A stretch of 39,867 nt of DNA from Prevotella sp. (GCA_017561825.1 JAFZBK010000038.1:1-39867), one strand, 5' to 3'. Positions 7,466-15,390 are shown, numbered from the stretch's first letter. Numbers and translations are program-made. The notes: generated by a model not told the origin, from the letters alone.

Positions 7466-7657
7466 TGTCCGGTTAAAATCGCCAGAATTCTTTGTAAGTA
7501 ATTGACATTTAAAACCTTATGTTGCAATTTGAATTAAACCGATTTGAATTTAAAGTATCTCCAAGAGACAATGTTTCTGAAAATGCGATTGCTGATTATC
7601 AGCATGTTACGGAATCGAATCATGTCATTGAAGGGGATATGAATATTTAACCGGACA
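7466..7657. mobile_element. 192-bp MITE-like element with 12-bp terminal inverted repeats
   Basis: The ends are perfect 12-bp inverted repeats, TGTCCGGTTAAA at 7466-7477 and TTTAACCGGACA at 7646-7657. Inside is a 43-codon frame (ATG at 7519, starting MLQFELNRF, ending NVIEGDMNI-like) reaching the right end, possibly the fused ends of a deleted transposase gene. No clear target-site duplication is seen (CTAG on the left, GCAG on the right). It interrupts the 3' end of the gene at 7625-8293. The IS family was not identified. Confidence 0.75.
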
Positions 7658-8293
7658 GCAGTGTTGAAATATCTGTATTATTTGGGGGAAAGCCTGTATC
7701 ATGGATTCATCTTCATCTTGTTTCAGGTAATTATCCAAAAAATGATGGCTGCTTAACATATCAACTAGTTTGTTGTTTATATATTTATAAAGATAGGTAT
7801 AATTGGGGAAGAAGGGTATGGTCGATGTGCTAAATATTTCCATTACCCCATCTTCATAATCTTCTATATAGGCAATTGTCACCGTATTACAAATATTGGC
7901 CTTGTTAATGGCCCGTTTCATTTTGTTTACTATGTCAGGGTTCTTGAGACTCACCTTCTTCCAACTATTGTCAATAAACACAATGTTATCGAAACAATCA
8001 TCAGTTTTGAGATAGAACTCAGCGCCTTGGTAAATAAACGTCAGTTCATTCTCTTCATTGACTCTGCATTCACAGCCCAAATCCTCTAATATGTTTAAGA
8101 TAGCCTCGATCATGGCTTTATCATCGGGAACACAATACGGGTATTGCTTTATCTTAAACTTTGCATCCCATGCCACATCCAAGAAGCTACGGTAGTAGCC
8201 AACTGGATGTTCTAGGATGAATTGCAGCTCTTCTTCTGTCATCAGATTTAGAGCTTTTTCCCATTCCTCTTTGCGTTTATTTTTCTTTATCAT
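7625..8293 (-). CDS. Unknown cassette protein, C-terminus replaced by the MITE-like element
   Basis: 222 residues; the last 11 (CPVKYSYPLQ region) are encoded by the inserted element. If bases 7466-7657 are removed, the frame continues for a further 30-odd codons (reading KPFLQFLAPIGLATTLKYY and ending at a TAA near 7353), which reads like genuine coding sequence, so the ancestral protein was about 245 residues. The body has a YbjN-like look: LEDLGCECRVNEENELTFIYQGAEFYL-type strands and a helix with DIVNKMKRAINKANI, but this assignment is weak. It starts 7 nt after the DprA-like gene, so it belongs to the same operon. Activity after truncation is uncertain. Confidence 0.6.
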   Translation of the reverse strand: MIKKNKRKEEWEKALNLMTEEELQFILEHPVGYYRSFLDVAWDAKFKIKQYPYCVPDDKAMIEAILNILEDLGCECRVNEENELTFIYQGAEFYLKTDDCFDNIVFIDNSWKKVSLKNPDIVNKMKRAINKANICNTVTIAYIEDYEDGVMEIFSTSTIPFFPNYTYLYKYINNKLVDMLSSHHFLDNYLKQDEDESMIQAFPQIIQIFQHCCPVKYSYPLQ

Positions 8294-8300
8294 TGTTGAA

Positions 8301-9275
8301 TTAACCGAAAAGGTCCGTCTTAATAGGTTTGTAGTTCTTGATAAAAACGCTGATTGTATCTACATCATCACCACCAGATACGTACTTGGCTCCTTGTCTA
8401 ACAAGCAAAGCATTTCCAAGACATTTCTCATGGTTATTAATAGCTGGATCTTTATAGTACATGACAAATAAAGGTTTATTGGCCTTTAATGTGGTTGTTG
8501 CTGCATGCATAGTACCGCCATTCACTCCTGTCTGGACAACAAGTGTTGCCGACGAAAGACCGACCTGCAATCTATCTCTTGCAACCAGATTATAACGGTT
8601 AACAATACTCCCAATCCGGTATTCAGACATGAGGAGGCCGCCATTCTCTACTATTTCTTCAGCTAAATCTTGGTTTTCAGGAGGATAAATTGAATCATGA
8701 TCTAATCCGTTTGCAAGAATGGCTGTCGTGCTTCCTATAACTTTTAAAGCACCCTTATGCCCACAGGTGTCACATCCAACTGATAGTCCTGACACAATAT
8801 TGAAGCCTCTTTTTGCAAACTGACCTGATAAAAACTCACCACCTGCCACTCCTTCTGGGGTTGCCTCACGAGTTCCAATAACGGCTATCCCTGGAAGCTC
8901 AGTAATTGAAAAGTTGCCTCTGTACCAAAGTATCAATGGGGGATCAAGTTTTCCGTCTTCGTTGATTGTTTGACGAAGGATGGACGGAAAATCATCATCA
9001 TAAAACCCTACATAACCGATTCCACATGCTTCACTGACTTCGATTATTTTATGAGCAAACTGATTAGCATTGCATAAATCTGAGAAGGTGACATTATGGA
9101 TAACTTTCTCTTTCATGCTTCTCATTACAGCTGCAAGATCGTCAAATGATTTGACATCGAGATTCTTATCCTTGATAGTTCTAGCTATCGAGAATATCTT
9201 TTGAGGCCCAACTCCCTTTACTCCAACTTCTTTTAAATATGTAAGGGTTAGAATCTGTTCTTTGTTTAGTGACAT
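8301..9275 (-). CDS. DprA/Smf-like DNA-processing protein
   Basis: 324 residues from the ATG at 9275; a TTG two codons upstream is also in frame. An N-terminal helical part (residues 1-75, with VKGVGPQKI, a helix-hairpin-helix-like turn) precedes a Rossmann-type Smf domain: IAVIGTREATPEG, NIVSGLSVGCDTCGHKGAL, ILANGLDHDSIYPPENQ, GLLMSEYR and VGLSSATLVVQTGVNGGTMHA. DprA proteins bind single-stranded DNA and load RecA during transformation. This copy differs from housekeeping DprA in lacking the C-terminal winged helix and in sitting beside PRTase and HIRAN genes, so a specialised role in the cassette is likely. It has its own -7 element at 9295. Confidence 0.8.
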   Translation of the reverse strand: MSLNKEQILTLTYLKEVGVKGVGPQKIFSIARTIKDKNLDVKSFDDLAAVMRSMKEKVIHNVTFSDLCNANQFAHKIIEVSEACGIGYVGFYDDDFPSILRQTINEDGKLDPPLILWYRGNFSITELPGIAVIGTREATPEGVAGGEFLSGQFAKRGFNIVSGLSVGCDTCGHKGALKVIGSTTAILANGLDHDSIYPPENQDLAEEIVENGGLLMSEYRIGSIVNRYNLVARDRLQVGLSSATLVVQTGVNGGTMHAATTTLKANKPLFVMYYKDPAINNHEKCLGNALLVRQGAKYVSGGDDVDTISVFIKNYKPIKTDLFG

Positions 9276-9294
9276 TATCAATAGGTTTTATATT

Positions 9295-9303
9295 GCAAAG
9301 ATA
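9295..9303 (-). promoter_or_regulatory. Promoter -7 element of the dprA-like gene
   Basis: TATCTTTGC on the minus strand, 19 nt before the ATG at 9275, giving a leader of only about a dozen nt. It implies that the DprA-like gene can be expressed separately from the HIRAN-PRTase pair upstream. Confidence 0.55.
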
Positions 9304-9409
9304 ATGAATATCTTTCAAAATAATGATAATTGATGATATAAATGTATGATAGAGGCCAACGAAGGATAAACGTGTAGTTGAAGTATTGAAAAACCGTTTT
9401 GATTTGCAA

Positions 9410-11545
9410 TCAGTACCCCCAATAGGGCCTCTTATATAAAGAAATAGGATCCTCCGAAACATGCTCATGAATTGTTTTCCCTATTGTCAAAGCACCTATG
9501 GGCGTTGCTCCCATCTTAATCATTTGCTGTCTAATTCTCTCGATACTTCTCCCTGTAGTCATGATGTCGTCAAAGATCAGGATATAACGATTCTTAAAGA
9601 AAGAATTGTCAAAACTAAGAACAGGATTTCCTGTTCCTCCGTCACGTTCTGGTATGGCGTCTTGTGTGATTTCTATTTTAGGAAATGCATTTGTCATACC
9701 CGTTTTCTCGCATAGCTCCTCAGAGAAAGCCTTAAATCTTCTTTCGTTAATATCCTTGTTCGAAGACGGTACACAAACCAATGTAATCTTACTTAGATCA
9801 CTACCCAAGTCTTTTTCTAGTATTAGGACAGCATTTTTTACTATTATTTTCAATGCTTCCGAATAAGTATAACGTTTGACAGGTCTTGAGGGATTGTTCT
9901 TAAATGCCCATATTAGATACCTAGTATCCCATTCTACCTCATGAGCATATATGACACTATCAGTTGGGAGGTATGCGTACATCCACATGTGTTTTAAGCC
10001 ATAATCGTTGGTGTACCAACGGGAAAGTTTAGATAAAAGACGATTCTTTTCTCTTTCTCTTTGCAGTCTTAGACGTTCCTCGCGCTTTCTTTCTTCTTGT
10101 TGTCTCTTTCTTCTCTCATCATCCTCAATCTTCTGGTTTTCCTGTATAATGAGTCTTTCTTTATTGACGACCTCCATGCATTGTTCAATGGACCAGTTTC
10201 TCCCCCAATTCAAAGATGATGGGCAGATAACCTTGAAACCCTTGGGATAGTGATTGGCAACATTTGATGCTTTGCTTCTTATTTCTTTTTCTTTTTCATA
10301 CAGTTCTATATATTTACCTAATTCTTTGTCTGTAAAATAATCGATAATAGAAGAGTAGGAAAGTGATTCTGATCTGCCTTTTCTTCTGTAATAGCTAAGT
10401 ATGGCATCTTTCTTTCCGTTTAACAGTGAAAAAACCTGACTAAGGGCATAGGTGTTCTTGTTGGCAATCCGAGTGATATCACAAAGGTCTGAAAGATTCT
10501 CTTTATCTCTTTGAAAAGTATGTGGACTTGCGGAATCCTTAATGTAGTCGAAGAAAACATTAATATCATTCTCCATTGAGAATATAGGTTTGTTGTGGCT
10601 GTCTGTTTCCATAGAAATATACTCGAGGAAAGACTTCTTTGCCTTGAGGTTATCAATAGAAACAGAAGTCAAATCCTCTTCAGACAGATCAAATATAAAA
10701 AGTTTGCTTAAGAGTCTTTTAGATACTATTATATAGAACGCTTCGGATGTCTGGAATAACTCCTTATGGTCTATGATAAATGAAAGACTCTGGACATCTA
10801 GGGCATGTTCAGCTAAATAAAATCTTACGGCATTGGGACATAGTGATTTTATGCTTTTATACTCTCTTATTGTTGAATTGATCAAATCTATCTTCCCTTC
10901 ATTGCAGACAACCTCTTCTTTGGTTGAATAGGCGACTTGTTCGATTTCTTTTTTGTTGAGGAATAGCCTGACAGCTTCTTTCCTACTTGATAAAAGCCTG
11001 TTATATTGTTTAATAACATTATCATAATTCTTTATTCTCCTTTCATGTGAGTTTATATATCTCATAAACCCAATGGTTTTATCCACGTCTTGGGAGATAT
11101 GCAAGCTGACAAATCGGTCATATCCTTCTTTATGGTTACTCTCGATCTGATTAAATGTCCTTATGATTGATGTATATTCCTTAATCGTTTGAGCACTTTT
11201 TGCTATATGTTCTTTAAAAGAAAACAGATCTTTTTCTTTGCCCTTGTAATCTGGCTTACGTATTTTCTTTTCATTGATATAGTAATTGAGACCTTCCTTA
11301 CAGTTGTTTATAATCTCATCATATGAGTTTAGGACATCATCTAAATATTTAATGTCATCGAAATGATCACTAATGAAATCCTTATAGTCAAAATCGTTAG
11401 GAAAGTCGTCCATGTCTTTGAATGAGTTGAACAATGCAAAGCCGCGGTAATACTTTTCCTTTGCTGTATTATAGAGCGTTACTACTTGCAGATAACGCTC
11501 ATTGTCGAAAAGCCTTAGAAAGGTGTCTCTAATACCCATAATCAT
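9410..11545 (-). CDS. Long helical protein with C-terminal phosphoribosyltransferase domain
   Basis: 711 residues. Residues 1-460 are mostly charged helices; 469-505 is an extreme Glu/Arg/Lys helix (DDERRKRQQEERKREERL), probably a coiled coil. The C-terminal domain (about 545-705) is a type I phosphoribosyltransferase of ComFC-like appearance, with ITLVCVPSSNKDINERRF and the PRPP-binding loop YILIFDDIMTTGRSI at 654-668 (acidic pair D659/D660, T663-T664-G665). Such domains use PRPP to make or break nucleotide glycosidic bonds, or only bind nucleotides. The gene overlaps the HIRAN gene by 4 nt and precedes the DprA-like gene by 134 nt. ATGs at codons 1 and 3 are both possible starts. Confidence 0.8.
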   Translation of the reverse strand: MIMGIRDTFLRLFDNERYLQVVTLYNTAKEKYYRGFALFNSFKDMDDFPNDFDYKDFISDHFDDIKYLDDVLNSYDEIINNCKEGLNYYINEKKIRKPDYKGKEKDLFSFKEHIAKSAQTIKEYTSIIRTFNQIESNHKEGYDRFVSLHISQDVDKTIGFMRYINSHERRIKNYDNVIKQYNRLLSSRKEAVRLFLNKKEIEQVAYSTKEEVVCNEGKIDLINSTIREYKSIKSLCPNAVRFYLAEHALDVQSLSFIIDHKELFQTSEAFYIIVSKRLLSKLFIFDLSEEDLTSVSIDNLKAKKSFLEYISMETDSHNKPIFSMENDINVFFDYIKDSASPHTFQRDKENLSDLCDITRIANKNTYALSQVFSLLNGKKDAILSYYRRKGRSESLSYSSIIDYFTDKELGKYIELYEKEKEIRSKASNVANHYPKGFKVICPSSLNWGRNWSIEQCMEVVNKERLIIQENQKIEDDERRKRQQEERKREERLRLQREREKNRLLSKLSRWYTNDYGLKHMWMYAYLPTDSVIYAHEVEWDTRYLIWAFKNNPSRPVKRYTYSEALKIIVKNAVLILEKDLGSDLSKITLVCVPSSNKDINERRFKAFSEELCEKTGMTNAFPKIEITQDAIPERDGGTGNPVLSFDNSFFKNRYILIFDDIMTTGRSIERIRQQMIKMGATPIGALTIGKTIHEHVSEDPISLYKRPYWGY

Positions 11546-12639
11546 TTAACATATTTGAATAGAACATAAGGTGGGCAGTAATCCCTAAGCTTGCCATTTA
11601 TTGTGAATTCCTTTGCATTCCCGATAATCTTTACCATATTGTTTTCAATAAAGCCAAAGAGAAACCTATTCCCAGATCTGCACATTTCATTATGGAGCTC
11701 AATGTTAGAGTTTCTTGCAATGTACCCTAGCTCGTATAAGGATTGTGATATTGGATTGTTATCGTATTTTTTGCAAGGGAACCACCTTAGCACTTTGACT
11801 GCGTTGGGATCATGAGGATTGTCCAACTGTGCATATAAAACGCAGTAAATATCGCTCTTCTTGCTATAAGGGGCATAATAAGCTGTACCATTCAGAGGGA
11901 ACGATTCCTTTAATAAGTCCTCCGAGAAGGAGTTTCTCAAAAGGTGTGGAGAGTTTGAAAAACCAGTAAAACATTTACCTATATCATCATAGAAATCTAT
12001 GTTCTGAAGGGAGAAACGACAATATGTGTACTGTTTATCCTCCTTTGAGGTTTTTGTTTCTTCGATGCGAAATACTATCCTTCCCTCATCGCTATTACCA
12101 GAAAGCATTTCTAAAAGTTTGTCGATGCCAAAAGGCTTTCCTTCTTTATCATCCTGATATATCAGTCCCCAATATTCTTCTCTCTTAATTGTGAAAGCAT
12201 TTCGTCCCGTCGCTGTTCTGTCTATGATGAATGGTATCAGGATAGCAGGATTAATGTCGAAATAGATTTCTCTTATAATTACATACCCGTCTTTCGTTCG
12301 AATAGCACAACATACTCTCATCAGGTTTGTGCTTTCGTCAAATATAGCCCCATATCGATTGTCTAGTTTTTCCGCAACGAAGATAATCTTCTTATATATA
12401 TCGTCCATATTGGATTCGGTTGCCATTTCCTCAGCAGACCGTATGTCTATTGGGCACCATAATTCTCCGTATTTATTTAACAAATGAGAAAAAACCGTAT
12501 TTAAACGATTATAGAATTCACTGTGCAATTGGGCCAGTACTGTCAGAATTCTATACATTCTCACGGGTCTAAAAGACTTCACATAATGAAGATGCTCATT
12601 ATAGTACTCTTCTTTCGACTTCAAAATGATTAATGGCAT
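11542..12639 (-). CDS. HIRAN-domain protein with unknown N-terminal region
   Basis: 365 residues. Residues about 262-342 carry a HIRAN pattern: VLYAQLDNPHDPNAVKVL, then LYELGYIARNSNIEL and FLFGFIENNMVKI. The L-x-N-P-x-D-P-N-A-V core and LGY-I motif are the family signature; HIRAN domains (HLTF, Rad5) bind the 3' end of single-stranded DNA at forks or breaks. The first 260 residues are not recognised; they include RMYRILTVLAQLHSEF and an AIRTKDGYVIIREIYFDI strand pair. First large gene of the cassette; stop and next start overlap (ATGA), so it is translationally coupled to the PRTase protein. No signal peptide. Confidence 0.75.
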   Translation of the reverse strand: MPLIILKSKEEYYNEHLHYVKSFRPVRMYRILTVLAQLHSEFYNRLNTVFSHLLNKYGELWCPIDIRSAEEMATESNMDDIYKKIIFVAEKLDNRYGAIFDESTNLMRVCCAIRTKDGYVIIREIYFDINPAILIPFIIDRTATGRNAFTIKREEYWGLIYQDDKEGKPFGIDKLLEMLSGNSDEGRIVFRIEETKTSKEDKQYTYCRFSLQNIDFYDDIGKCFTGFSNSPHLLRNSFSEDLLKESFPLNGTAYYAPYSKKSDIYCVLYAQLDNPHDPNAVKVLRWFPCKKYDNNPISQSLYELGYIARNSNIELHNEMCRSGNRFLFGFIENNMVKIIGNAKEFTINGKLRDYCPPYVLFKYVK

Positions 12640-12770
12640 AATCTTGGTTTTTGTTGCTTGTACGGTCTATGATAATCGGGGTGTTTTACCCGCAAATCAA
12701 ATCTTTCACCCCAATTATAAACTTTGATGGCAGTCCAGTACCTTGGCACTCTTCTATTAACACTGTCCAT
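12630..12770 (-). CDS. Small ORF upstream of and overlapping the HIRAN gene
   Basis: 46 codons starting MDSVNRRVPRYWTAIK, rich in Arg, Trp and Tyr, ending 10 nt inside the HIRAN gene. It begins 7 nt after the TAA that closes the extended frame of the preceding gene. The tight packing on both sides favours a real small gene or a coupling ORF. No family recognised. Confidence 0.4.
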   Translation of the reverse strand: MDSVNRRVPRYWTAIKVYNWGERFDLRVKHPDYHRPYKQQKPRLCH

Positions 12771-12777
12771 AGGCACC

Positions 12778-12915
12778 TTATTTAGTAAACGCCTGCAATT
12801 CCTTTGGGTACTTCTGCGACTCTATTTGTTTGTATAGGGGCATGATGGATTTTAAGTAAATGCTTCGAGCTATTTCATGATTCTCCCGAGAAGACTCACT
12901 TGTTCCCTTGCTAGC
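12778..12915 (-). pseudogene. In-frame continuation beyond the amber stop of the DUF4468-like gene
   Basis: Directly after the TAG at 12916-12918 the same frame stays open for 45 codons to a TAA at 12778. It reads as ordinary protein (NHEIARSIYLKSIMPLYKQI, then KYPKELQAFTK), so the TAG probably cuts off the ancestral C-terminus. Suppression of the stop cannot be excluded. Confidence 0.45.
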
Positions 12916-14007
12916 CTATTCTTTCTCGACGTCTCCTTTTGGTGTTGATATAAGCAGGTATGCCTTGTCTCTTCCTTCGAGATTAAGAACATATCTGATT
13001 ACAAAATGAGCCAGATTAATATCATCCACTACATTCCAAAAGCCATCAATCATCGTTTGTTTTACTAATTCTTGAACTCCAGCCTGTTCATATGATGCCT
13101 CTCCACTTGTAATAAAGACATTATTGCCTTTTTCTAAAAGGAAACCTGTATAATTTGAGTAATTTGATTTTGAAATACTCTGTTGGTTTTGATTTGTATA
13201 GCTGCCCGCATGTGTAAAAAAGCCTTCTCCAAAAAGGGAAATAGAGAAGCCTCTTCCTTGCGATGCTTTGTTCAGAGTCAACTCCGTATTCGGGGTTTTC
13301 TGAGTAGTATCTAGAAAATCGTCCTCAAAATTCAAGTTTTTCAATCCTTCCTCAAACCTTTTAGTCGCCTCAAATTCGGCTTGATACAGGCAGGCTTCAT
13401 AAGCAATCTGGGAATTAAAGTCGAAAACAACTTCTTTCACACTTCGTTTTGACGTGTCGTTTTTTGAAACGTAATCATTCCTTTCTTTCGTCAACGAATT
13501 CACTCTTTGCCAGTGAATTGTATTAGGTTGTCCGTCATTTTTAGCTTCTCCACGAATAGTATTCCTATTTGTTTCAAAGTCAACAAGAGAATACTTGTAC
13601 TTACCAGTCCTCGCTTCCACAATACACTTGAACTTGACGTGACTTGCATCACGGTTAAATACAAATAGAGGAGTTCCCCAATACTCCACACCCCATGACT
13701 GTTTACCAATGTTTAGTTGTATGCTGTATGTGCTAGTCCTTGTAGAGTTCGATAAACGTTTTACAACGCATTTATCAGAAACATTCTGGCTCATGATATA
13801 ATCATCTGCAATCATCATAATCGTATCTGCAGAATATGGAACATCAATAAGAGAGCTAAAAAACACATTGCCAGATGAATCTTCAGGAAACAAACACTCT
13901 CCTTTGTCTCCATTCGAACTGTATGTATAACTTAGAAGGTTTTGGACCTGGATTTGCGTTGTTTGTAACAACCCTAAAGATATTAGTAGTAATGACAAAT
14001 TCTTCAT
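12916..14007 (-). CDS. Secreted DUF4468-like protein (C-terminus cut by amber stop)
   Basis: 363 residues from the ATG at 14007, chosen because MKNLSLLLISLGLLQTTQIQ is a good signal peptide and the promoter at 14049 lies within any longer frame. Residues 25-150 resemble DUF4468 (TBP-like fold): GNVFFSSLIDVPYSADTIMM, then HVKFKCIVEARTGKYKYSLVDF. A second half (FNSQIAYEACLYQAEFEATKRFEEG onward) is unrecognised; near the end NVVDDINLAHFVIRYVL and AYLLIST form strand-like segments. Probably periplasmic or surface-exposed. Function unknown. It precedes the HIRAN cassette on the same strand but, being exported, may be unrelated to it. Confidence 0.6.
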   Translation of the reverse strand: MKNLSLLLISLGLLQTTQIQVQNLLSYTYSSNGDKGECLFPEDSSGNVFFSSLIDVPYSADTIMMIADDYIMSQNVSDKCVVKRLSNSTRTSTYSIQLNIGKQSWGVEYWGTPLFVFNRDASHVKFKCIVEARTGKYKYSLVDFETNRNTIRGEAKNDGQPNTIHWQRVNSLTKERNDYVSKNDTSKRSVKEVVFDFNSQIAYEACLYQAEFEATKRFEEGLKNLNFEDDFLDTTQKTPNTELTLNKASQGRGFSISLFGEGFFTHAGSYTNQNQQSISKSNYSNYTGFLLEKGNNVFITSGEASYEQAGVQELVKQTMIDGFWNVVDDINLAHFVIRYVLNLEGRDKAYLLISTPKGDVEKE

Positions 14008-14048
14008 AAGAAAGAATGCTTGGTTATTAGTTAAACTTATTTCCTGCT

Positions 14049-14057
14049 GCAAATATA
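14049..14057 (-). promoter_or_regulatory. Promoter -7 element of the DUF4468-like gene
   Basis: TATATTTGC on the minus strand, 42 nt before the ATG at 14007. It may also drive the HIRAN-PRTase genes, as no other -7 element is evident between them. Confidence 0.55.
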
Positions 14058-14082
14058 CAAATAAAAACAATATGGAGAAATA

Positions 14083-14115
14083 ATCAGGGGGAGAATTTTG
14101 TGTTGAGGCCAAGAA
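14083..14115. repeat. 33-bp direct repeat, left copy (flanks the DUF1016 gene)
   Basis: ATC-A-GGGGGAGAATTTTG followed by TGTTGAGGCCAAGAA. It matches 15358-15390 at 30 of 33 positions. The two copies bracket the DUF1016 gene with its promoter and terminator. Confidence 0.8.
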
Positions 14116-14119
14116 AAAT

Positions 14120-14146
14120 CCGCACCGACTAATAGAGTCAGTGCGG
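14120..14146 (-). terminator. Terminator hairpin of the DUF1016 gene
   Basis: CCGCACTGAC/GTCGGTGCGG read on the minus strand, 7-nt loop, followed by ATTTTTC. Homologous to the hairpin at 571-597. Confidence 0.7.
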
Positions 14147-14221
14147 CAATCTCCTTCTCGTTTCGTTTCCTACTCAATAATGAGCGCTACTTCTACAACT
14201 TCTTATACTTCCAGCCTTCTT

Positions 14222-15313
14222 TCACACCACGTTCTCCTTGTTCTTAAATTCTGCAATCCATTCACGCAGTTTCTGCTGTAGCAGAGCTTTTCCTGGCAGA
14301 CAAAGAGCATATTGCTGAGCATAGATGTTGGCATCCTTGGGCAATGTGAGTTCGACAAGAGCATCGTTTTTGCGCTCACAAAGAAGGATTCCAATAGTTG
14401 GCTTTTCAAAGTCTTCCTTTACATACCGGTCGTAGTAGTTGACGTACATCTGCATCTGCCCCAAGTCCTGATGGGTGAGGTCATCCATTTTGAGGTCAAC
14501 GAGGACATACGCCTGTAGCAACCTGTTGTATAGTACAAGGTCAATAAAAAAATGGCGTTCTTCAAAAGTGAATCGCTTTTGTCGTGCTTCAAATAGAAAT
14601 CCTTTTCCCATCTCCAGCAGAAAGTCTTGCAAACGAGTGATAATTGCGCTTTCAAGGTCTGTTTCGCTATAAGATGCTTCAGGCTTCAAGCCACAGAACT
14701 CTAAAACTAAAGGATCTTTAATGATGTCTGATGGCTTTTCTACTACTTGGCCTTCTGTAGCCAGTCGCATCACTTCGTCCTTGTTTCTGCTCAGTGCCAG
14801 ACGTTCATATAGTCCACTGCCTATCTGACGTTGCAGATATCGGGTGCTCCATTGTTGTTTGAATGCCTCTATTTCATAGAAACCACGAGCCTCGGGATTA
14901 TCAACATGTGAAAGTATCTGATAATGATTCCACGACAAAACGAATTTCCGCTGCACTGTAGCGGAATTCTCGCCTTTTGACAAAATCCGCTTCGGTGTAG
15001 CGGATTTTGAGAATGTCAGGAAAAAACGCCGTGTCTTTTCCAATGTGTCAACCGACCATCCCTTGCCTAGACTTGCCGTAAGACGTGCAGACACTCCTTT
15101 CAAGATTCCTTTTCCATATTCTGCCCGAGTTTTCCCACCTTGTTCGTCCTCAACAATATATCTGCCCACTTCGAAATAGGTATAAACCATGGCAATATTA
15201 ACTGTTGACGCTATTTTCTTTCGTGCTTCAACAACTAATGCCTCAATGCGCTGAGCCAGTTGTTCGACTCTCGCTTCAATGATTTGATTATTATTATTCA
15301 TTTCGTTTTTCAT
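14222..15313 (-). CDS. DUF1016 / YhcG-type PD-(D/E)XK nuclease
   Basis: 363 residues. N-terminal DUF1016 domain (about 15-100) with VYTYFEVGRYIVEDEQ and YGKGILKGVSARL, a short linker (101-127), then a PD-(D/E)XK nuclease domain: E221, D258 in HFFIDLVLYN and D273-x-K275 in YVLVDLKM, followed by LGQMQMYVNYY. Such proteins are widespread orphan nucleases often linked to restriction and defence loci; the target is not established. The normal C-terminus GWKYKKL is present 6 nt downstream but out of frame, so the last residues appear to have been altered by a small frameshift. Own promoter at 15323 and terminator; the unit is bracketed by 33-bp direct repeats. Starts at codon 1 or codon 5 are both possible. 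Confidence 0.85.
   Translation of the reverse strand: MKNEMNNNNQIIEARVEQLAQRIEALVVEARKKIASTVNIAMVYTYFEVGRYIVEDEQGGKTRAEYGKGILKGVSARLTASLGKGWSVDTLEKTRRFFLTFSKSATPKRILSKGENSATVQRKFVLSWNHYQILSHVDNPEARGFYEIEAFKQQWSTRYLQRQIGSGLYERLALSRNKDEVMRLATEGQVVEKPSDIIKDPLVLEFCGLKPEASYSETDLESAIITRLQDFLLEMGKGFLFEARQKRFTFEERHFFIDLVLYNRLLQAYVLVDLKMDDLTHQDLGQMQMYVNYYDRYVKEDFEKPTIGILLCERKNDALVELTLPKDANIYAQQYALCLPGKALLQQKLREWIAEFKNKENVV
14946..15008. repeat. Two related hairpins inside the DUF1016 linker
   Basis: TTCCGCT-(7)-AGCGGAA at 14946-14966 and AAAATCCGCT-(7)-AGCGGATTTT at 14982-15008. The stems share the core TCCGCT/AGCGGA and the starts are 36 nt apart, a multiple of three, consistent with duplication of a coding unit. 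They encode residues 102-123, between the two domains. Confidence 0.8.
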
Positions 15314-15322
15314 ATTTCATCT

Positions 15323-15331
15323 GCAAAATTA
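15323..15331 (-). promoter_or_regulatory. Promoter -7 element of the DUF1016 gene
   Basis: TAATTTTGC on the minus strand, 9 nt before the ATG at 15313 (or 21 nt before the one at 15301), giving a very short leader and favouring the second start. Confidence 0.5.
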
Positions 15332-15357
15332 CGAAAAAAAAACTATATATTGTAAAA

Positions 15358-15390
15358 ATCGGGGGAAGAATTTTGTGTTGAGGCAAAGAA
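15358..15390. repeat. 33-bp direct repeat, right copy
   Basis: ATC-G-GGGGAAGAATTTTG followed by TGTTGAGGCAAAGAA; partner of 14083-14115. Confidence 0.8.

Noticed and set aside
8301-9275. Housekeeping competence gene dprA
   Set aside because: The Smf domain is clear, but the missing C-terminal winged helix and the HIRAN/PRTase context argue for a specialised paralogue, so no gene symbol was given.
14008-14112. N-terminal extension of the DUF4468-like protein
   Set aside because: It would place the promoter inside the gene and bury the signal peptide.
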